A DNA stretch of 64,000 nt from Humisphaera borealis (GCF_015169395.1 NZ_CP063458.1:4526001-4590000), one strand, 5' to 3'. Shown: positions 38,137 through 47,601, counted from the stretch's first letter. Notes: generated by a model not told the origin, from the letters alone. Numbers and translations: made by a program.

Positions 38137-39096
38137 ATGAACTTTATGTCAACTTCCGCCAGCAATATTCCCGCCGCACCGGCTCCCGTCCGCGAGGGGA
38201 TGCCACCGGGACGCCCGAGTAATTCAGTGAACGGCACAACAGAACCGCTCGAAGAAACAATCATTCAGCCACAAAAAGGCTGGATCGCGATCGACTGGCA
38301 CGAATTAGGTCGCCAACGTGAGCTGCTTTACTTTCTCGTCTGGCGCGACATCAAGGTTCGCTACAAGCAGGCCGCCCTGGGCGTGCTCTGGGCGGTGCTC
38401 GTGCCAGTGGTGCAGGTCACCATGTTCGCGCTGATCTTCGGGTCAGGCCTGAGCCTCGCGAGCAAGCTGGGTGCGAACTTCGACCCCAAGCAGTATCCGA
38501 TTTACATTTTCTCCGCGATGCTCGGCTGGCAACTGATCAGCCGATCGATGTCGGACGGCGGGCTCTCTCTCGTCAACCAACAGAATCTGCTGACCAAGAT
38601 CTATTTTCCAAGGTTGTTCGTTCCGTCGGCTTCGGTGGGCGGGGCGATGTTCGACCTGGCGATCTCGCTGCCGGTGTTCATCCTTGGCATGGTCATCTTT
38701 AAGGTGCAACCGACCTGGCACCTGGTGTTCTTCCCATTGCTCGTGGTGCATGCGGCGATGCTGGGTGCGGGGCTGGCCTATACGCTCGCCGCGCTTACCG
38801 TCACATACCGCGATTTCCGCTTCATCATTCCGTTCTTCAACCAGATCCTGATGTGGATCAGCTTCGTGATGATCCCCGTGCCTGAAGCTTGGCTGAACAA
38901 CACCAAGTGGAGCATCCTGTTCCACCTCAACCCGGTCTATGGCATCGTCGCGGCGTTCCGGCGGGTGCTGATGGACCTGTCCTATGGTTGGTCCTGGTCG
39001 TATTACCTGTGCTCGCTGGCGATCACGATCGGCGTGTTCGTCTTCGGCTTGTTCTACTTCAGGAGGACCGAGCGACGGTTCGCAGACATCGCGTAG
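38137..39096 (+). CDS. wzm: Polysaccharide ABC exporter permease (Wzm/KpsM type)
   Basis: About 319 residues from the ATG at 38137; a GTG at 38131 and an ATG at 38146 are alternatives. A ~50-residue polar N-terminus is followed by the ABC-2 family motif 'ELLYFLVWRDIKVRYKQAAL' and 'GVLWAVLVPVVQVTMFALIF'. Six membrane helices follow, and the signature 'FHLNPVYGIVAAFRRVLMDL' lies before the last one. With the downstream Wzt it forms a transporter that exports a lipid-linked polysaccharide across the inner membrane. The stop codon TAG lies inside a palindromic repeat. Confidence 0.93.
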   Translation: MNFMSTSASNIPAAPAPVREGMPPGRPSNSVNGTTEPLEETIIQPQKGWIAIDWHELGRQRELLYFLVWRDIKVRYKQAALGVLWAVLVPVVQVTMFALIFGSGLSLASKLGANFDPKQYPIYIFSAMLGWQLISRSMSDGGLSLVNQQNLLTKIYFPRLFVPSASVGGAMFDLAISLPVFILGMVIFKVQPTWHLVFFPLLVVHAAMLGAGLAYTLAALTVTYRDFRFIIPFFNQILMWISFVMIPVPEAWLNNTKWSILFHLNPVYGIVAAFRRVLMDLSYGWSWSYYLCSLAITIGVFVFGLFYFRRTERRFADIA

Positions 39097-39164
39097 GGTC
39101 CGCCTTGGCGGACGCGACGGGTTGGGTCACACGATTACGACAGGTCCGCCAAGGCGGACCCTAC
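39093..39164. repeat. Inverted pair of GTAGGGTCCGCC palindromes, copies 4 and 5
   Basis: Copy 4 (plus, 39093-39116) and copy 5 (minus, 39141-39164, slightly diverged at its outer end) face each other and fill almost the whole wzm-wzt gap. The TAG of copy 4 is the wzm stop codon. Confidence 0.85.
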
Positions 39165-39177
39165 GAGTTCAGCACTT

Positions 39178-40563
39178 ATGTCCGACAAGCCAGTCATCTC
39201 CGTCGAAAACCTCGGTAAGGCCTACTTTCTCGGTAAGGCCGCCGACAAGCATGCAACCTTTGCCGACGTGCTCGTGGGAGCCGCCAAGGGAGCCGTTCGC
39301 CGCTTTACCGATCGGGTTGCCGACGCTTCGAAATCCTCGGACGCGTACTGGGCGGTCCGCAACGCCTCGTTCGACGTCAATCGTGGCGAAGTTCTCGGCT
39401 TGGTGGGTCGCAACGGGGCCGGTAAGAGCACGATGCTGAAGATGCTCAGCCGTATCACCGAGCCGACCGAAGGCCGGGCTGTGATTCGTGGTCGCGTCGC
39501 CTCATTGCTGGAAGTGGGAACAGGATTCCACCCTGAACTGACCGGCCGCGAGAACATCTTCCTCAATGGCGCGATCCTGGGCATGCGCCGGACCGAGATC
39601 ACCCGCAAGTTCGACGAGATCGTCGCATTTTCCGAAGTCGAACAGTTTCTCGACACGCCGGTGAAGCGCTACTCGAGCGGCATGTACGTTCGCTTGGCGT
39701 TCGCCGTTGCGGCGCACCTGGACCCTGAAGTGCTGATTGTTGACGAAGTGCTTGCCGTCGGTGACGCGACATTCCAGAAGAAGTGCCTCGGCAAGATGGG
39801 CGACGTCATGCGGGCGGGACGAACGGTCTTGTTCGTCAGCCACAACATGGATGCCGTCACCAACCTTTGCACGCACGTCGTGCTGGTGAACAAGGGCAAG
39901 GTCAGCGATCGGCTGCACCCCGAAGACGGCGTCAAGCAGTACCTGGCGACCACCGCCGAAGGCATGGGCGTGCCGCTGTCGCAGAAACAGCGCACCCAGT
40001 ACAAGCCTCGGCCTGCGGTTTTCACGGATCTGAAGATCGAAACCGAGACCGGTCACGATCGCGTGCTGCACACCGGCGGGCGAGTCCGTTTCGATATTGA
40101 GCTCAGCGATTGCCAGGACATCAAGGCCGCAACAGTCGGGCTGGCGATCTCCGATAACCGCGGTAAGCGCGTCGCGCTGTTCCATTCGATGTATCACAGC
40201 GGGCTCTGGATTCGCGGCGCGCAGTCCGGCCGGATGACCCTCGAGGTCCCCAGCCTTCCGCTGACGCCCGGCAACTATTACGTCGAACTGGTCATGGCCG
40301 ATGATCAGGGGTACATCGATCGCGTCGAAAGGGCCGACAAACTTGATATCGTGTTCGGAGACATGCTCGGCACGGGAAAGATCCCCAGCGCCAGTCAGAG
40401 CGTGGTTGTCCTGCCCGCCCACTGGGATATCGCCGGCGGCCTGGACCGTGCGGCAGCGTCGGACATCCCCGGCGAAGTCGGCGGCGTTCAGGCCTACCAG
40501 GGTGGAAGCGACGTCAAGGCCGGCGGCGCAATTGCGATGAATGCGATTCCTGCCGCGGTTTAG
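39178..40563 (+). CDS. wzt: Polysaccharide ABC exporter ATPase with carbohydrate-binding domain (Wzt)
   Basis: 461 residues. The nucleotide-binding domain has Walker A GRNGAGKST (77-85), a family 'LEVGTGFHPELTGRENIFLN' loop, the signature RYSSGM (164-169), Walker B 'EVLIVDEVLAVGD' and the switch His in 'FVSHNMDAV'. From ~270 a Wzt_C beta-sandwich follows (RVRFDIELSDCQDIKAATVG, LPLTPGNYYVELVMAD), the domain that recognises the modified non-reducing end of O-antigens exported by this pathway. Its presence implies that chain length or termination is read by the exporter. An ~60-residue tail beyond the domain is Gly/Ala-rich. Codons are like those of neighbouring genes. Confidence 0.95.
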   Translation: MSDKPVISVENLGKAYFLGKAADKHATFADVLVGAAKGAVRRFTDRVADASKSSDAYWAVRNASFDVNRGEVLGLVGRNGAGKSTMLKMLSRITEPTEGRAVIRGRVASLLEVGTGFHPELTGRENIFLNGAILGMRRTEITRKFDEIVAFSEVEQFLDTPVKRYSSGMYVRLAFAVAAHLDPEVLIVDEVLAVGDATFQKKCLGKMGDVMRAGRTVLFVSHNMDAVTNLCTHVVLVNKGKVSDRLHPEDGVKQYLATTAEGMGVPLSQKQRTQYKPRPAVFTDLKIETETGHDRVLHTGGRVRFDIELSDCQDIKAATVGLAISDNRGKRVALFHSMYHSGLWIRGAQSGRMTLEVPSLPLTPGNYYVELVMADDQGYIDRVERADKLDIVFGDMLGTGKIPSASQSVVVLPAHWDIAGGLDRAAASDIPGEVGGVQAYQGGSDVKAGGAIAMNAIPAAV

Positions 40564-40587
40564 TGCCGGTTACTCGTCTGATCTTCC

Positions 40588-41862
40588 ATGCGAATTGTTC
40601 ACCTCAGCACCTCCGATACCGCCGGCGGCGCTTCGCGAGCGGCGTATCGCGTGCACACCGGTCTCAAGGGGCTGGGGCACGACTCACGCATGTTCGTGCA
40701 GAAGAAGTGGTCGGTGGATCCGACTGTCACCGGGTTCACCCCCTCCGGTGGACTCGTGGACCGCCTGCGCGTTCGAGTCCGCCAGCGCCGCATCACCGCC
40801 GATTTCGCACCTTATCCCGGCAAACGACCTCCCGGGGCCGAGCCCTTTGCCGACGACCGAACGCCCTACGGCGATCAACCGCTTCGAGGGCTTCCCGAGT
40901 GCGACATCATCAATCTCCACTGGGTCGCGGGTTTCGTCGATCACCTGCCGTTCTTCGAGACGTTCAAGCGACGATTCCCGAAGGTCCCTCTCGTCTGGCG
41001 GCTGGCCGACATGGCGCCGGCGACGGGTGGCTGCCATTACGACCGCGGCTGTGGACGATTTAAGGCTCAGTGCGGCGCGTGCCCTGAACTCGGATCGAAC
41101 ATCGACGCCGATCTCTCCCGGCAGATCTGGCAGCGCAAGCACGACGCACTGGCGAATGTCGGCGACGCCGGGATGCACATTGTCGCCACCAGCCGCTGGG
41201 TCGCGGAAGTCGCCTCTCAGTCGTCGCTGCTCGGTCGGTTCAAACGAACCATCATTCCCAACGCACTCGATACGAGTGTTTATCAGCCGCGGGACAAAGG
41301 CTTCTCGCGTGACCTGCTGGGCATTCCGCGGAACGCAAAGGTCGTGCTGTTTGCCGCCGATTCGTCGAAGCATCCCCGCAAGGGCTTTGCCCAGCTGACC
41401 GAGGCGCTGGAAGGCATTCGCGGCGTGGACAACCTGACCCTCGCAAGCGTCGGTGGCGGCAAACCGGCGATCGGCGGAAACATTCCGCTCATCAACGTCG
41501 GCAAGGTCGATGACGATCGTGTCCTTTCCATGGCGTACTCGGCGGCAGACGTCTACGTCATTCCTTCGCTCCAGGAAGCTTTCGGGCAGACCGTCATCGA
41601 ATCCATGGCGTGTGGAACGCCAATCGTCGGGTTCGCGTCCGGCGGAATCACGGACACCGTCCGCCCCGGCCAGACCGGACTGCTGGCGCCCACGGGCGAT
41701 GTCGGTGCGCTGCGGCAGGCGATTGTTGACCTGCTACAGGATGACGCGGCACGCCATCGCCTGGCAGAAACCTGTAGGGCGACGGCGCTGGCCGAATACG
41801 CGTTGCCTGTTCAGGCCAGGCAGTATGAAGCGTTGTACCGGTCGTTGCTCGGCAATTCGTAG
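40588..41862 (+). CDS. Family 4 glycosyltransferase, WcaC-like
   Basis: 424 residues. 'RIVHLSTSDTAGGASRAAYR' is the WcaC-type start. A Cys-rich insertion GGCHY-x3-C-x5-C-x2-CP at about residues 147-168, after 'VWRLADMAPATGG', is typical of colanic-acid WcaC relatives and could bind a metal. The donor domain includes 'VVLFAADSSKHPRKGFAQLT' and the E-x7-E motif in 'LQEAFGQTVIESMACGTPIV'. Substrate is not known; colanic-acid homologues transfer galactose or fucose. It begins 24 nt after wzt. Confidence 0.9.
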   Translation: MRIVHLSTSDTAGGASRAAYRVHTGLKGLGHDSRMFVQKKWSVDPTVTGFTPSGGLVDRLRVRVRQRRITADFAPYPGKRPPGAEPFADDRTPYGDQPLRGLPECDIINLHWVAGFVDHLPFFETFKRRFPKVPLVWRLADMAPATGGCHYDRGCGRFKAQCGACPELGSNIDADLSRQIWQRKHDALANVGDAGMHIVATSRWVAEVASQSSLLGRFKRTIIPNALDTSVYQPRDKGFSRDLLGIPRNAKVVLFAADSSKHPRKGFAQLTEALEGIRGVDNLTLASVGGGKPAIGGNIPLINVGKVDDDRVLSMAYSAADVYVIPSLQEAFGQTVIESMACGTPIVGFASGGITDTVRPGQTGLLAPTGDVGALRQAIVDLLQDDAARHRLAETCRATALAEYALPVQARQYEALYRSLLGNS

Positions 41863-41887
41863 CGACCGGAGACTTGGGCGCGACCAT

Positions 41888-41970
41888 TTTTCCGGGCGGT
41901 ATGGAACAAACGGCGTTTGTGCAGCGGAAATGCAGGCTGAAAGCCCGCACCACAATTGCCGCCCGGAAAA
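41888..41970. repeat. Long inverted repeat between two GT4 genes
   Basis: TTTTCCGGGCGG at 41888-41899 pairs with CCGCCCGGAAAA at 41959-41970. A smaller GGCTGAAAGCC hairpin core lies at 41935-41945. This could fold into an ~83-nt structure in the gap between the two glycosyltransferase genes; no U tract follows. Confidence 0.55.
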
Positions 41971-42020
41971 CTGATCACGCCCGGCGAACCGTGCTTCCCG
42001 CGTGCGTTGGAGTGTGACTT

Positions 42021-43241
42021 ATGCGCATCACCGTTGTTTGCAGTGTCTACCCTCCGGCCCAGGCGGGCGAAGCCGCGCACGCCGCCCATCTCTGCAAACA
42101 TCTTGTCGCGGCAGGTCAGTCTGTCACGCTCATCACCAGCAAGATCGACGGCGTCACACCGGAAGGTGAAGGCTTCGCGATCAACACCGACATGAAGAAC
42201 TGGGGTTGGAGCGAAATGCGGACGCTCAAGCGTGCGCTGGGACAAAGCAGGCCCGACGCCGTGCTGCTGATCTATCTCGGGCCGATCTATCGGCGGCATC
42301 CGATGATCACCTTCCTGCCAACGTTCTGCCGGGGGCTGAAGCCAAGGCCGGTCGTCATCTCTCAGTTCGAAAACACGCCCGGTGCCGACCCGACGACAAT
42401 GGAAGCGCGGTTGGGGCGAAAGCTGGCGTCCATCTGGGCCGGCTCGGCCGGACTCGAGTATCGCTACGGCACCCTGCTTCGTGATAGCGACGCCGTCATC
42501 ACCCTCTGCCGTCCGCATCTGGACGTCCTCGCGGGGTTCTATCCCGCGGTCGAGAAGAAGTCGCGCGTCATTCCCGCGCCGCCACTCCTCGAAGTGCTTA
42601 GTGACCCCGACGGGACGATCAGGGCCGAAACCCGCAGAAAGCTCGGCTACACCGACGACGATTTTGTTGTCAGCTATTTCGGCTTCATCTACCCGCAGAA
42701 GGGCGTCGAGACCGCGATCGAGGCCGTCAGCTTCGCTGCGGCGAAGGTGCCGAACATCAAGCTGCTGTTGATCGGCGGCAGCCCGACGGGCGCGGATCAG
42801 AAAGATCCCGGTTACGCCGGTCGCATGCGAAAGATGGCCGACGACATGGGTTTGGCATCAAGGGCGACCTGGACCGGCCACATCGCCGAGGAGACCGATG
42901 TCTCTCGGCACCTGCATGCGTCGGACGTCAGTCTGATGCCCTTCGTGCAAGGGATTCGGCTCAACAACAGCTCCTGTGCCGTTGTCACGAGTCATGGCCT
43001 GCCGGTGGTTGCCTCGCGCGGCGAAACCTTGGAGCCGGAGTTTGTCGATCGGGAGAACGTGTTGTTGTTCCCGGCCGGTAACTCCCGCGCCGCCGCCGAC
43101 GCGCTGTCCGAGGTGGCGAACGATCCATCACTGCGACAGAAACTGCGAAGCGGTGCGGCGGCATTTTCGCAGGGTCGTTCATCCTGGACGGCCGTCATCC
43201 GTCAGACCCTGGAAGTCTGTCGGCCGGCTCCCGCTGCCTGA
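42021..43241 (+). CDS. Family 4 glycosyltransferase
   Basis: 406 residues. N-terminal domain: 'RITVVCSVYPPAQAGEAAHA'. Donor domain: 'FVVSYFGFIYPQKGVETAIE', 'IKLLLIGGSPTGAD', and a C-terminal region 'DVSLMPFVQGIRLNNSSCAV' with 'GLPVVASRGETLEPEF' instead of the standard E-x7-E box. The general GT-B fold is clear, but the catalytic Glu pair is not in the canonical place. The second half resembles exopolysaccharide transferases that use GDP- or UDP-sugars. It lies directly upstream of the GDP-fucose genes. Confidence 0.82.
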   Translation: MRITVVCSVYPPAQAGEAAHAAHLCKHLVAAGQSVTLITSKIDGVTPEGEGFAINTDMKNWGWSEMRTLKRALGQSRPDAVLLIYLGPIYRRHPMITFLPTFCRGLKPRPVVISQFENTPGADPTTMEARLGRKLASIWAGSAGLEYRYGTLLRDSDAVITLCRPHLDVLAGFYPAVEKKSRVIPAPPLLEVLSDPDGTIRAETRRKLGYTDDDFVVSYFGFIYPQKGVETAIEAVSFAAAKVPNIKLLLIGGSPTGADQKDPGYAGRMRKMADDMGLASRATWTGHIAEETDVSRHLHASDVSLMPFVQGIRLNNSSCAVVTSHGLPVVASRGETLEPEFVDRENVLLFPAGNSRAAADALSEVANDPSLRQKLRSGAAAFSQGRSSWTAVIRQTLEVCRPAPAA

Positions 43242-43433
43242 GAGAAGTGACGCCAAGCCATCAAGACGAAAATTGTCGTTCGCCAATGGTTCCTGCCCCG
43301 TTGCACACAGGGCCGTTTCCACTATTGTCACCGCCGCGTTTCGCCGAAAAGAAGGTGTGCGCAACGAACCACACATCGGTTCGTGCGGGTCTCGTTTCTG
43401 GTGCCCCATTAGGTCCCTTTGCCTCGAATTGTT

Positions 43434-44477
43434 ATGCAAGCCACACAACCCAAGAAAGCGCTGATCACCGGTATCACCGGCCAGGATGGTTCTTACCTGG
43501 CGGAGCTTCTGCTGGGCAAAGGGTATGAAGTCCACGGCATTATCCGCCGGAGCAGTTCCTTCAATACCGATCGTATCGAGCATCTGTATGCCGACCGGCA
43601 CATCACCGGGGCCAAGATGTTCCTGCACTACGGCGACCTGGTCGACGGCATGGGCATGCGTGAGGTGCTCAGCCGCGTCAAACCCGACGAGGTCTACAAC
43701 CTGGCGGCCCAGTCGCACGTCCGCGTGAGCTACGATCAGCCGGTCTACACCGTGCAGGCCGATGCACTGGGTACGATGAACCTGCTGGAGGCGATCCGCG
43801 ATACGGGTCTGCCGACGCGCATTTATCAGGCCAGCAGCAGCGAGATGTACGGCAAGGTGCGGGAAACCCCGCAGACCGAGTTGACGCCGTTCCATCCGCG
43901 CAGCCCGTATGCCTGTGCCAAGGTGTTCAGCTATTGGCAGACGGTGAACTACCGCGAGGCGTACAACATGTACGCCGTCAACGGCATTCTCTTCAACCAC
44001 GAGTCGCCGCGCCGTGGCGAAACGTTCGTGACCCGCAAGATCACCCGCGCCGCGACGCGCATCAAGGAAGGTTTGCAGGACGCCCTGTACATGGGCAACC
44101 TCGAAGCCAAGCGCGACTGGGGCTTTGCCGGCGACTACGTCGAGGCGATGTGGCTGATGCTGCAGCAGGACAAGCCGGAAGACTACGTCATCGCGACCGG
44201 CGAAACGCACAGCGTTCAGGAGTTCCTGGAAGTCGTCTTCAGCCAGCTCAATCTAGACTGGAAGCAGTACGTGAAGCAGGACCCGAAGTACTTCCGCCCG
44301 GCGGAAGTGGATCTGCTCCTCGGCGACGCGACCAAGGCCAAGAAGAACCTCGGCTGGACGCCGAAGGTGACGTTCAAAGGCCTGGCCGACATGATGGTCA
44401 AGGCCGACTGGGAACTGGCGAAGCGCGAACGCGTGATCGCCGAGTCGGAAGGCAAAAAGGTCGGCAGCAAGCGGTAG
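43434..44477 (+). CDS. gmd: GDP-mannose 4,6-dehydratase
   Basis: 347 residues from the ATG at 43434. NADP-binding TGITGQDG (12-19) and '[15 protein letters not shown]' (39-52), the Gmd-specific arginine/nucleotide region. The catalytic site is 'QASSSEMYG' (Ser-Glu, 132-140) with Tyr159 and Lys163 in SPYACAK. '[16 protein letters not shown]' is the family signature. It makes GDP-4-keto-6-deoxymannose, the first step of GDP-L-fucose synthesis; fcl follows, so the pathway is complete to GDP-fucose from GDP-mannose. Confidence 0.97.
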   Translation: MQATQPKKALITGITGQDGSYLAELLLGKGYEVHGIIRRSSSFNTDRIEHLYADRHITGAKMFLHYGDLVDGMGMREVLSRVKPDEVYNLAAQSHVRVSYDQPVYTVQADALGTMNLLEAIRDTGLPTRIYQASSSEMYGKVRETPQTELTPFHPRSPYACAKVFSYWQTVNYREAYNMYAVNGILFNHESPRRGETFVTRKITRAATRIKEGLQDALYMGNLEAKRDWGFAGDYVEAMWLMLQQDKPEDYVIATGETHSVQEFLEVVFSQLNLDWKQYVKQDPKYFRPAEVDLLLGDATKAKKNLGWTPKVTFKGLADMMVKADWELAKRERVIAESEGKKVGSKR

Positions 44478-44492
44478 TAGGTCGAGGCTTCT

Positions 44493-44627
44493 CAGTGACA
44501 CGGGCTTCCAGCCCGTGCGAGCGGCGCCTGAGTAGTTGGTTGCTCATACGCCGCTCCTCAATGATCTGATACGACAGGTAGTCTCGACTACACCATCGCC
44601 CGCACGGGCTGGAAGCCCGTGTCACTG
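44493..44627. repeat. Inverted pair of ACGGGCTTCCAGCCCGT palindromes
   Basis: One copy on each strand (44493-44517 and 44602-44627), identical over about 25 bases including a CAGTGAC flank. They face each other across ~85 bases between gmd and fcl. A third, diverged copy is at 46603-46623. Confidence 0.85.
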
Positions 44628-44654
44628 ATAGGGCCGTCCAATTGGACCCCAACT

Positions 44655-45608
44655 ATGATCTCGAAGACAGATCGCATCCTCATCACCGGCGGCGCCGGGT
44701 TCCTGGGCAGCTTTGTGACCGCCAAGCTCAAGAGCCTGGGTTACAACGACCAGGTCGTCCCGCGCCGGAAGGACTACGACCTGACGCGCCAGGACGCCGT
44801 CGAAAAGTTGTATGCCGATGTGAAGCCGAATGTCGTGCTGCACCTTGCGGCGGAAGTCGGCGGCATTGGGGCCAATCGTGAGAACCCCGGCCGCTACTTC
44901 TACGCCAACGCCACCATGGGTATTCATCTCATGGAAGGTGCGCGGGTGAACAAGGTGAAGAAGTTCGTGCAGGTGGGCACAATTTGTGCCTACCCGAACA
45001 TGACGCCGGTGCCGTTCAAGGAAGAGAACCTGTGGGCGGGTTTCCCCGAGGTCACCAACGCGCCTTATGGCATCGCGAAGAAGGCGCTGCTGACGATGGC
45101 GCAGGGTTATCGCGAACAGTACGGTCTGAACGCGATCTACCTGTTGCCGGTGAACCTGTACGGCCCGCGCGACAACTTTGACCTGCACTCGTCGCACGTC
45201 ATTCCGGCGCTGGTGCGCAAGTACATCGAGGCCCAGAACCGCGGCGACAAGGAAGTGGTTGCTTGGGGCACGGGCTCGGCGAGCCGTGAGTTCCTGTACG
45301 CAGAAGACTGTGCCGAAGGCATCGTGGCGGCGATGGAGAAGTACGACAAGCCCGATCCGGTGAATCTCGGCAACGGCCGGGAGATCAAGATCAAGGAGCT
45401 GACCGAGATCATCGCCCGGCTGACGGGTTTCCAGGGCAAGATAGTCTGGGATGCCACCAAGCCCGACGGCCAGCCACGCCGTTGCCTCGATACCTCGCGG
45501 GCCAAGGCCGAGTTCGGCTTTGAAGCCAAGACGACCTTTGAAGACGGGCTGAAAAAGACGATCGACTGGTACCGGGCGAACCCCTTGCCCGCGACCAAGA
45601 CCGCCTGA
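44655..45608 (+). CDS. fcl: GDP-L-fucose synthase
   Basis: 317 residues from the ATG at 44655; an in-frame GTG inside the upstream palindrome (44619) is rejected. NADP-binding '[10 protein letters not shown]' (10-19). Catalytic positions by comparison with E. coli Fcl: Thr109 in place of Ser (VGTICAYPN), Cys111, Tyr138 and Lys142 (NAPYGIAKK), and His181 ([11 protein letters not shown]). It performs the 3,5-epimerisation and 4-reduction that turn Gmd product into GDP-L-fucose. The Ser-to-Thr change is conservative. Confidence 0.95.
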   Translation: MISKTDRILITGGAGFLGSFVTAKLKSLGYNDQVVPRRKDYDLTRQDAVEKLYADVKPNVVLHLAAEVGGIGANRENPGRYFYANATMGIHLMEGARVNKVKKFVQVGTICAYPNMTPVPFKEENLWAGFPEVTNAPYGIAKKALLTMAQGYREQYGLNAIYLLPVNLYGPRDNFDLHSSHVIPALVRKYIEAQNRGDKEVVAWGTGSASREFLYAEDCAEGIVAAMEKYDKPDPVNLGNGREIKIKELTEIIARLTGFQGKIVWDATKPDGQPRRCLDTSRAKAEFGFEAKTTFEDGLKKTIDWYRANPLPATKTA

Positions 45609-45621
45609 TCCCGCCGCCGAC

Positions 45622-46590
45622 ATGGAAGCCGCCGCGCCGATCGTTTCCGTCGTCATGCCCGTCTACAACACGGCGGCTTATGTCGCGCAGACGATCGAAG
45701 CGATCCTCGCCCAGACGTTTCGCGATTTCGAACTGCTCATCCTGGACGACGGCTCGACGGACGATACACCGGCGGTGTTGAAGCGGTACGCCGCTTTGGA
45801 CTCGCGGATCCGCATCATCTCGCGAGAGAACAAGGGTATCGTCGCCTCCCGGAACGAGTTGATCGCGGCCTGTCGCGGCAAGTACATGGCCGCCAACGAC
45901 GCCGACGACCTATCCGTGCCGGATCGTTTCGAGAAGCAGGTGGCATACCTCGAGTCGCACCCAGAATGCGTCTTGCTCGGCTCGCGCGTGGTCGTGATGG
46001 ACCCGTACGGCTCGCCAAGCTACATCACCGATCACAAGCTGACGCACGAGGACATAGAGAAGCAGTTGCTCGGCAACGGCGGCGGCTGGGCGGTGGTGCA
46101 GTCGTCGATGATGTGCCGGACAGAGGCGGCTCGAAAGGTCGGCGGCTATCGCGGGGAGCACCCGGTGTTTTCGGAGGACCACGACTTCTACCTTCGGGTC
46201 GCCGAACTGGGCAAGTTCGCGAACCTGCCTGAGCCGCTGACCTGGTATCGCCGGCATTACAGCAGCACGACGCGCACCTACTATCTGGAGAAGGTCAAAA
46301 GGCACGCCGAGACCCGCGAGAAGGTGCTGCGGGAAGCTCACCAACGGCGCGGCTTGCCTTTCCCGGCCGACTGGACCTTTTCGCCGATCACCGCGCCGCC
46401 GCGCGACGAGCAGGCCCGCCTCTGGGGCTGGGCGGCGCTGAAGCACGGCAATATCGCGGTGGCCCGAAAACACGCGAAATCGGCCGTCCGATACGGGCCC
46501 TTCAAACTGGCATCCTGGAAGCTGCTCCTGACGGCGTTTCGGCGATCGGCCGATACAAAAGGGCAGGTGTTTCCGAATGCGTATCGGTAG
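45622..46590 (+). CDS. Family 2 glycosyltransferase, tandem copy 1
   Basis: 322 residues, beginning 13 nt after fcl. GT-A domain: 'IVSVVMPVYNTAAYVAQTIE', 'FELLILDDGSTDDTPAVL', the DxD equivalent 'KYMAANDADDLSVPDRFEKQ', and the acceptor motif 'FSEDHDFYLRVAELGKFANL'. The last ~45 residues (LWGWAALKHGNIAVARKHA then FKLASWKLLLTAFRR) form a small helical module shared with the next two genes. It probably adds a sugar to the repeat unit, using GDP-fucose or another donor. Confidence 0.9.
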   Translation: MEAAAPIVSVVMPVYNTAAYVAQTIEAILAQTFRDFELLILDDGSTDDTPAVLKRYAALDSRIRIISRENKGIVASRNELIAACRGKYMAANDADDLSVPDRFEKQVAYLESHPECVLLGSRVVVMDPYGSPSYITDHKLTHEDIEKQLLGNGGGWAVVQSSMMCRTEAARKVGGYRGEHPVFSEDHDFYLRVAELGKFANLPEPLTWYRRHYSSTTRTYYLEKVKRHAETREKVLREAHQRRGLPFPADWTFSPITAPPRDEQARLWGWAALKHGNIAVARKHAKSAVRYGPFKLASWKLLLTAFRRSADTKGQVFPNAYR

Positions 46591-46602
46591 AAATCTGCCG
46601 TA

Positions 46603-46623
46603 GCACGGGCTGGAAGCCTGTGC
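46603..46623. repeat. Single diverged ACGGGCT palindrome
   Basis: GCACGGGCTGGAAGCCTGTG, with one mismatch from the gmd-fcl family, in the 66-base gap between tandem glycosyltransferase copies 1 and 2. Confidence 0.7.
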
Positions 46624-46656
46624 CGCGAACTGTGATCAGTCTGGAGTATCACCGAA

Positions 46657-47589
46657 GTGAGTGACCCGTCCGAGAAAAGTCCGACCGTCTCCGTCCTGAT
46701 GTCCGTTTACAACGGCGGGGCGTACCTGCCTCCGTGCATCGATAGCATCCTCGGCCAGACGTTCAAGGACTTCGAGTTCATCATTATCGACGACGGATCG
46801 AAGGACGATTCTCCCGCCGTGCTGAAAGAGTACGCCGACCGCGACTCGCGCATTCGGCTGGTCGTCCGAGCGAACAAGGGGCTGACGAAAACGCTGAACG
46901 AGGCGTACAAACTGTCTCGCGGCAAGTACCTGGCACGGATGGACTGCGATGACGTCGCCGTGCCCACGCGATTTGCGGCGCAGGTGGCATTCCTCGGTGA
47001 CCATCCGGATGTCGCCTGCACCGGTGGATACTTTCAACTGATCGACGGCGAAAGCCGGTTGCTGACGACGCTCAAGCCGCCGACCGATGACGCGGCGATT
47101 CAGGCTGATTGCCTTGCCGGGCATAACCCGATCTGCCATCCGTCGGCGATGATCCGCCGCACCGCGATGGACGCCGTCAACGGTTACGACGAGCGGTTCA
47201 AGACGACGCAAGACCTGGACCTTTGGCTTCGACTCGGTGAAGTCGGCAAGCTGGCGAACGTCCCGGAAGTGGTCCTGAAGTTCCGCCTGCACGAAAGCAG
47301 CGTGAGCGAAACCAAGCGGCAGGAACAGCGCAAGGCCGGCGAGCTGGCGTGCAGCGAGGCGTGGGAACGCCGAAAACTGCCCCCGGAGCGACGAAAATAC
47401 GAAGCAAGCGAGCCGTGGCGTCCCGGAAAGGACCGATCAAGTCGGCACCAGCACGCACTGCAGTACGGCTGGTGGGCGTACAACAGCGGCGAGAAGAAGA
47501 CGGCGCGGCACTACGGATGGAAAGCGATCGGCGCCAAGCCGCTGAGCCCCAAGGGCTGGAAGCTGGTCGCGGTTGCGACGCTCAAGTAA
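46657..47589 (+). CDS. Family 2 glycosyltransferase, tandem copy 2
   Basis: 310 residues, starting at GTG with GGAG about 10 nt upstream; no ATG precedes the conserved 'VSVLMSVYNGGAYLPPCIDS'. 'FEFIIIDDGSKDDSPAVLKE' and 'KYLARMDCDDVAVPTRFAAQ' carry the nucleotide- and metal-binding residues, and 'FKTTQDLDLWLRLGEVGKLA' is the acceptor motif. The C-terminal module (YGWWAYNSGEKKTARHYGW, GWKLVAVATLK) matches copies 1 and 3. The sugar transferred is unknown. Confidence 0.9.
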   Translation: MSDPSEKSPTVSVLMSVYNGGAYLPPCIDSILGQTFKDFEFIIIDDGSKDDSPAVLKEYADRDSRIRLVVRANKGLTKTLNEAYKLSRGKYLARMDCDDVAVPTRFAAQVAFLGDHPDVACTGGYFQLIDGESRLLTTLKPPTDDAAIQADCLAGHNPICHPSAMIRRTAMDAVNGYDERFKTTQDLDLWLRLGEVGKLANVPEVVLKFRLHESSVSETKRQEQRKAGELACSEAWERRKLPPERRKYEASEPWRPGKDRSSRHQHALQYGWWAYNSGEKKTARHYGWKAIGAKPLSPKGWKLVAVATLK

Positions 47590-47601
47590 CGGAATGCACA
47601 T

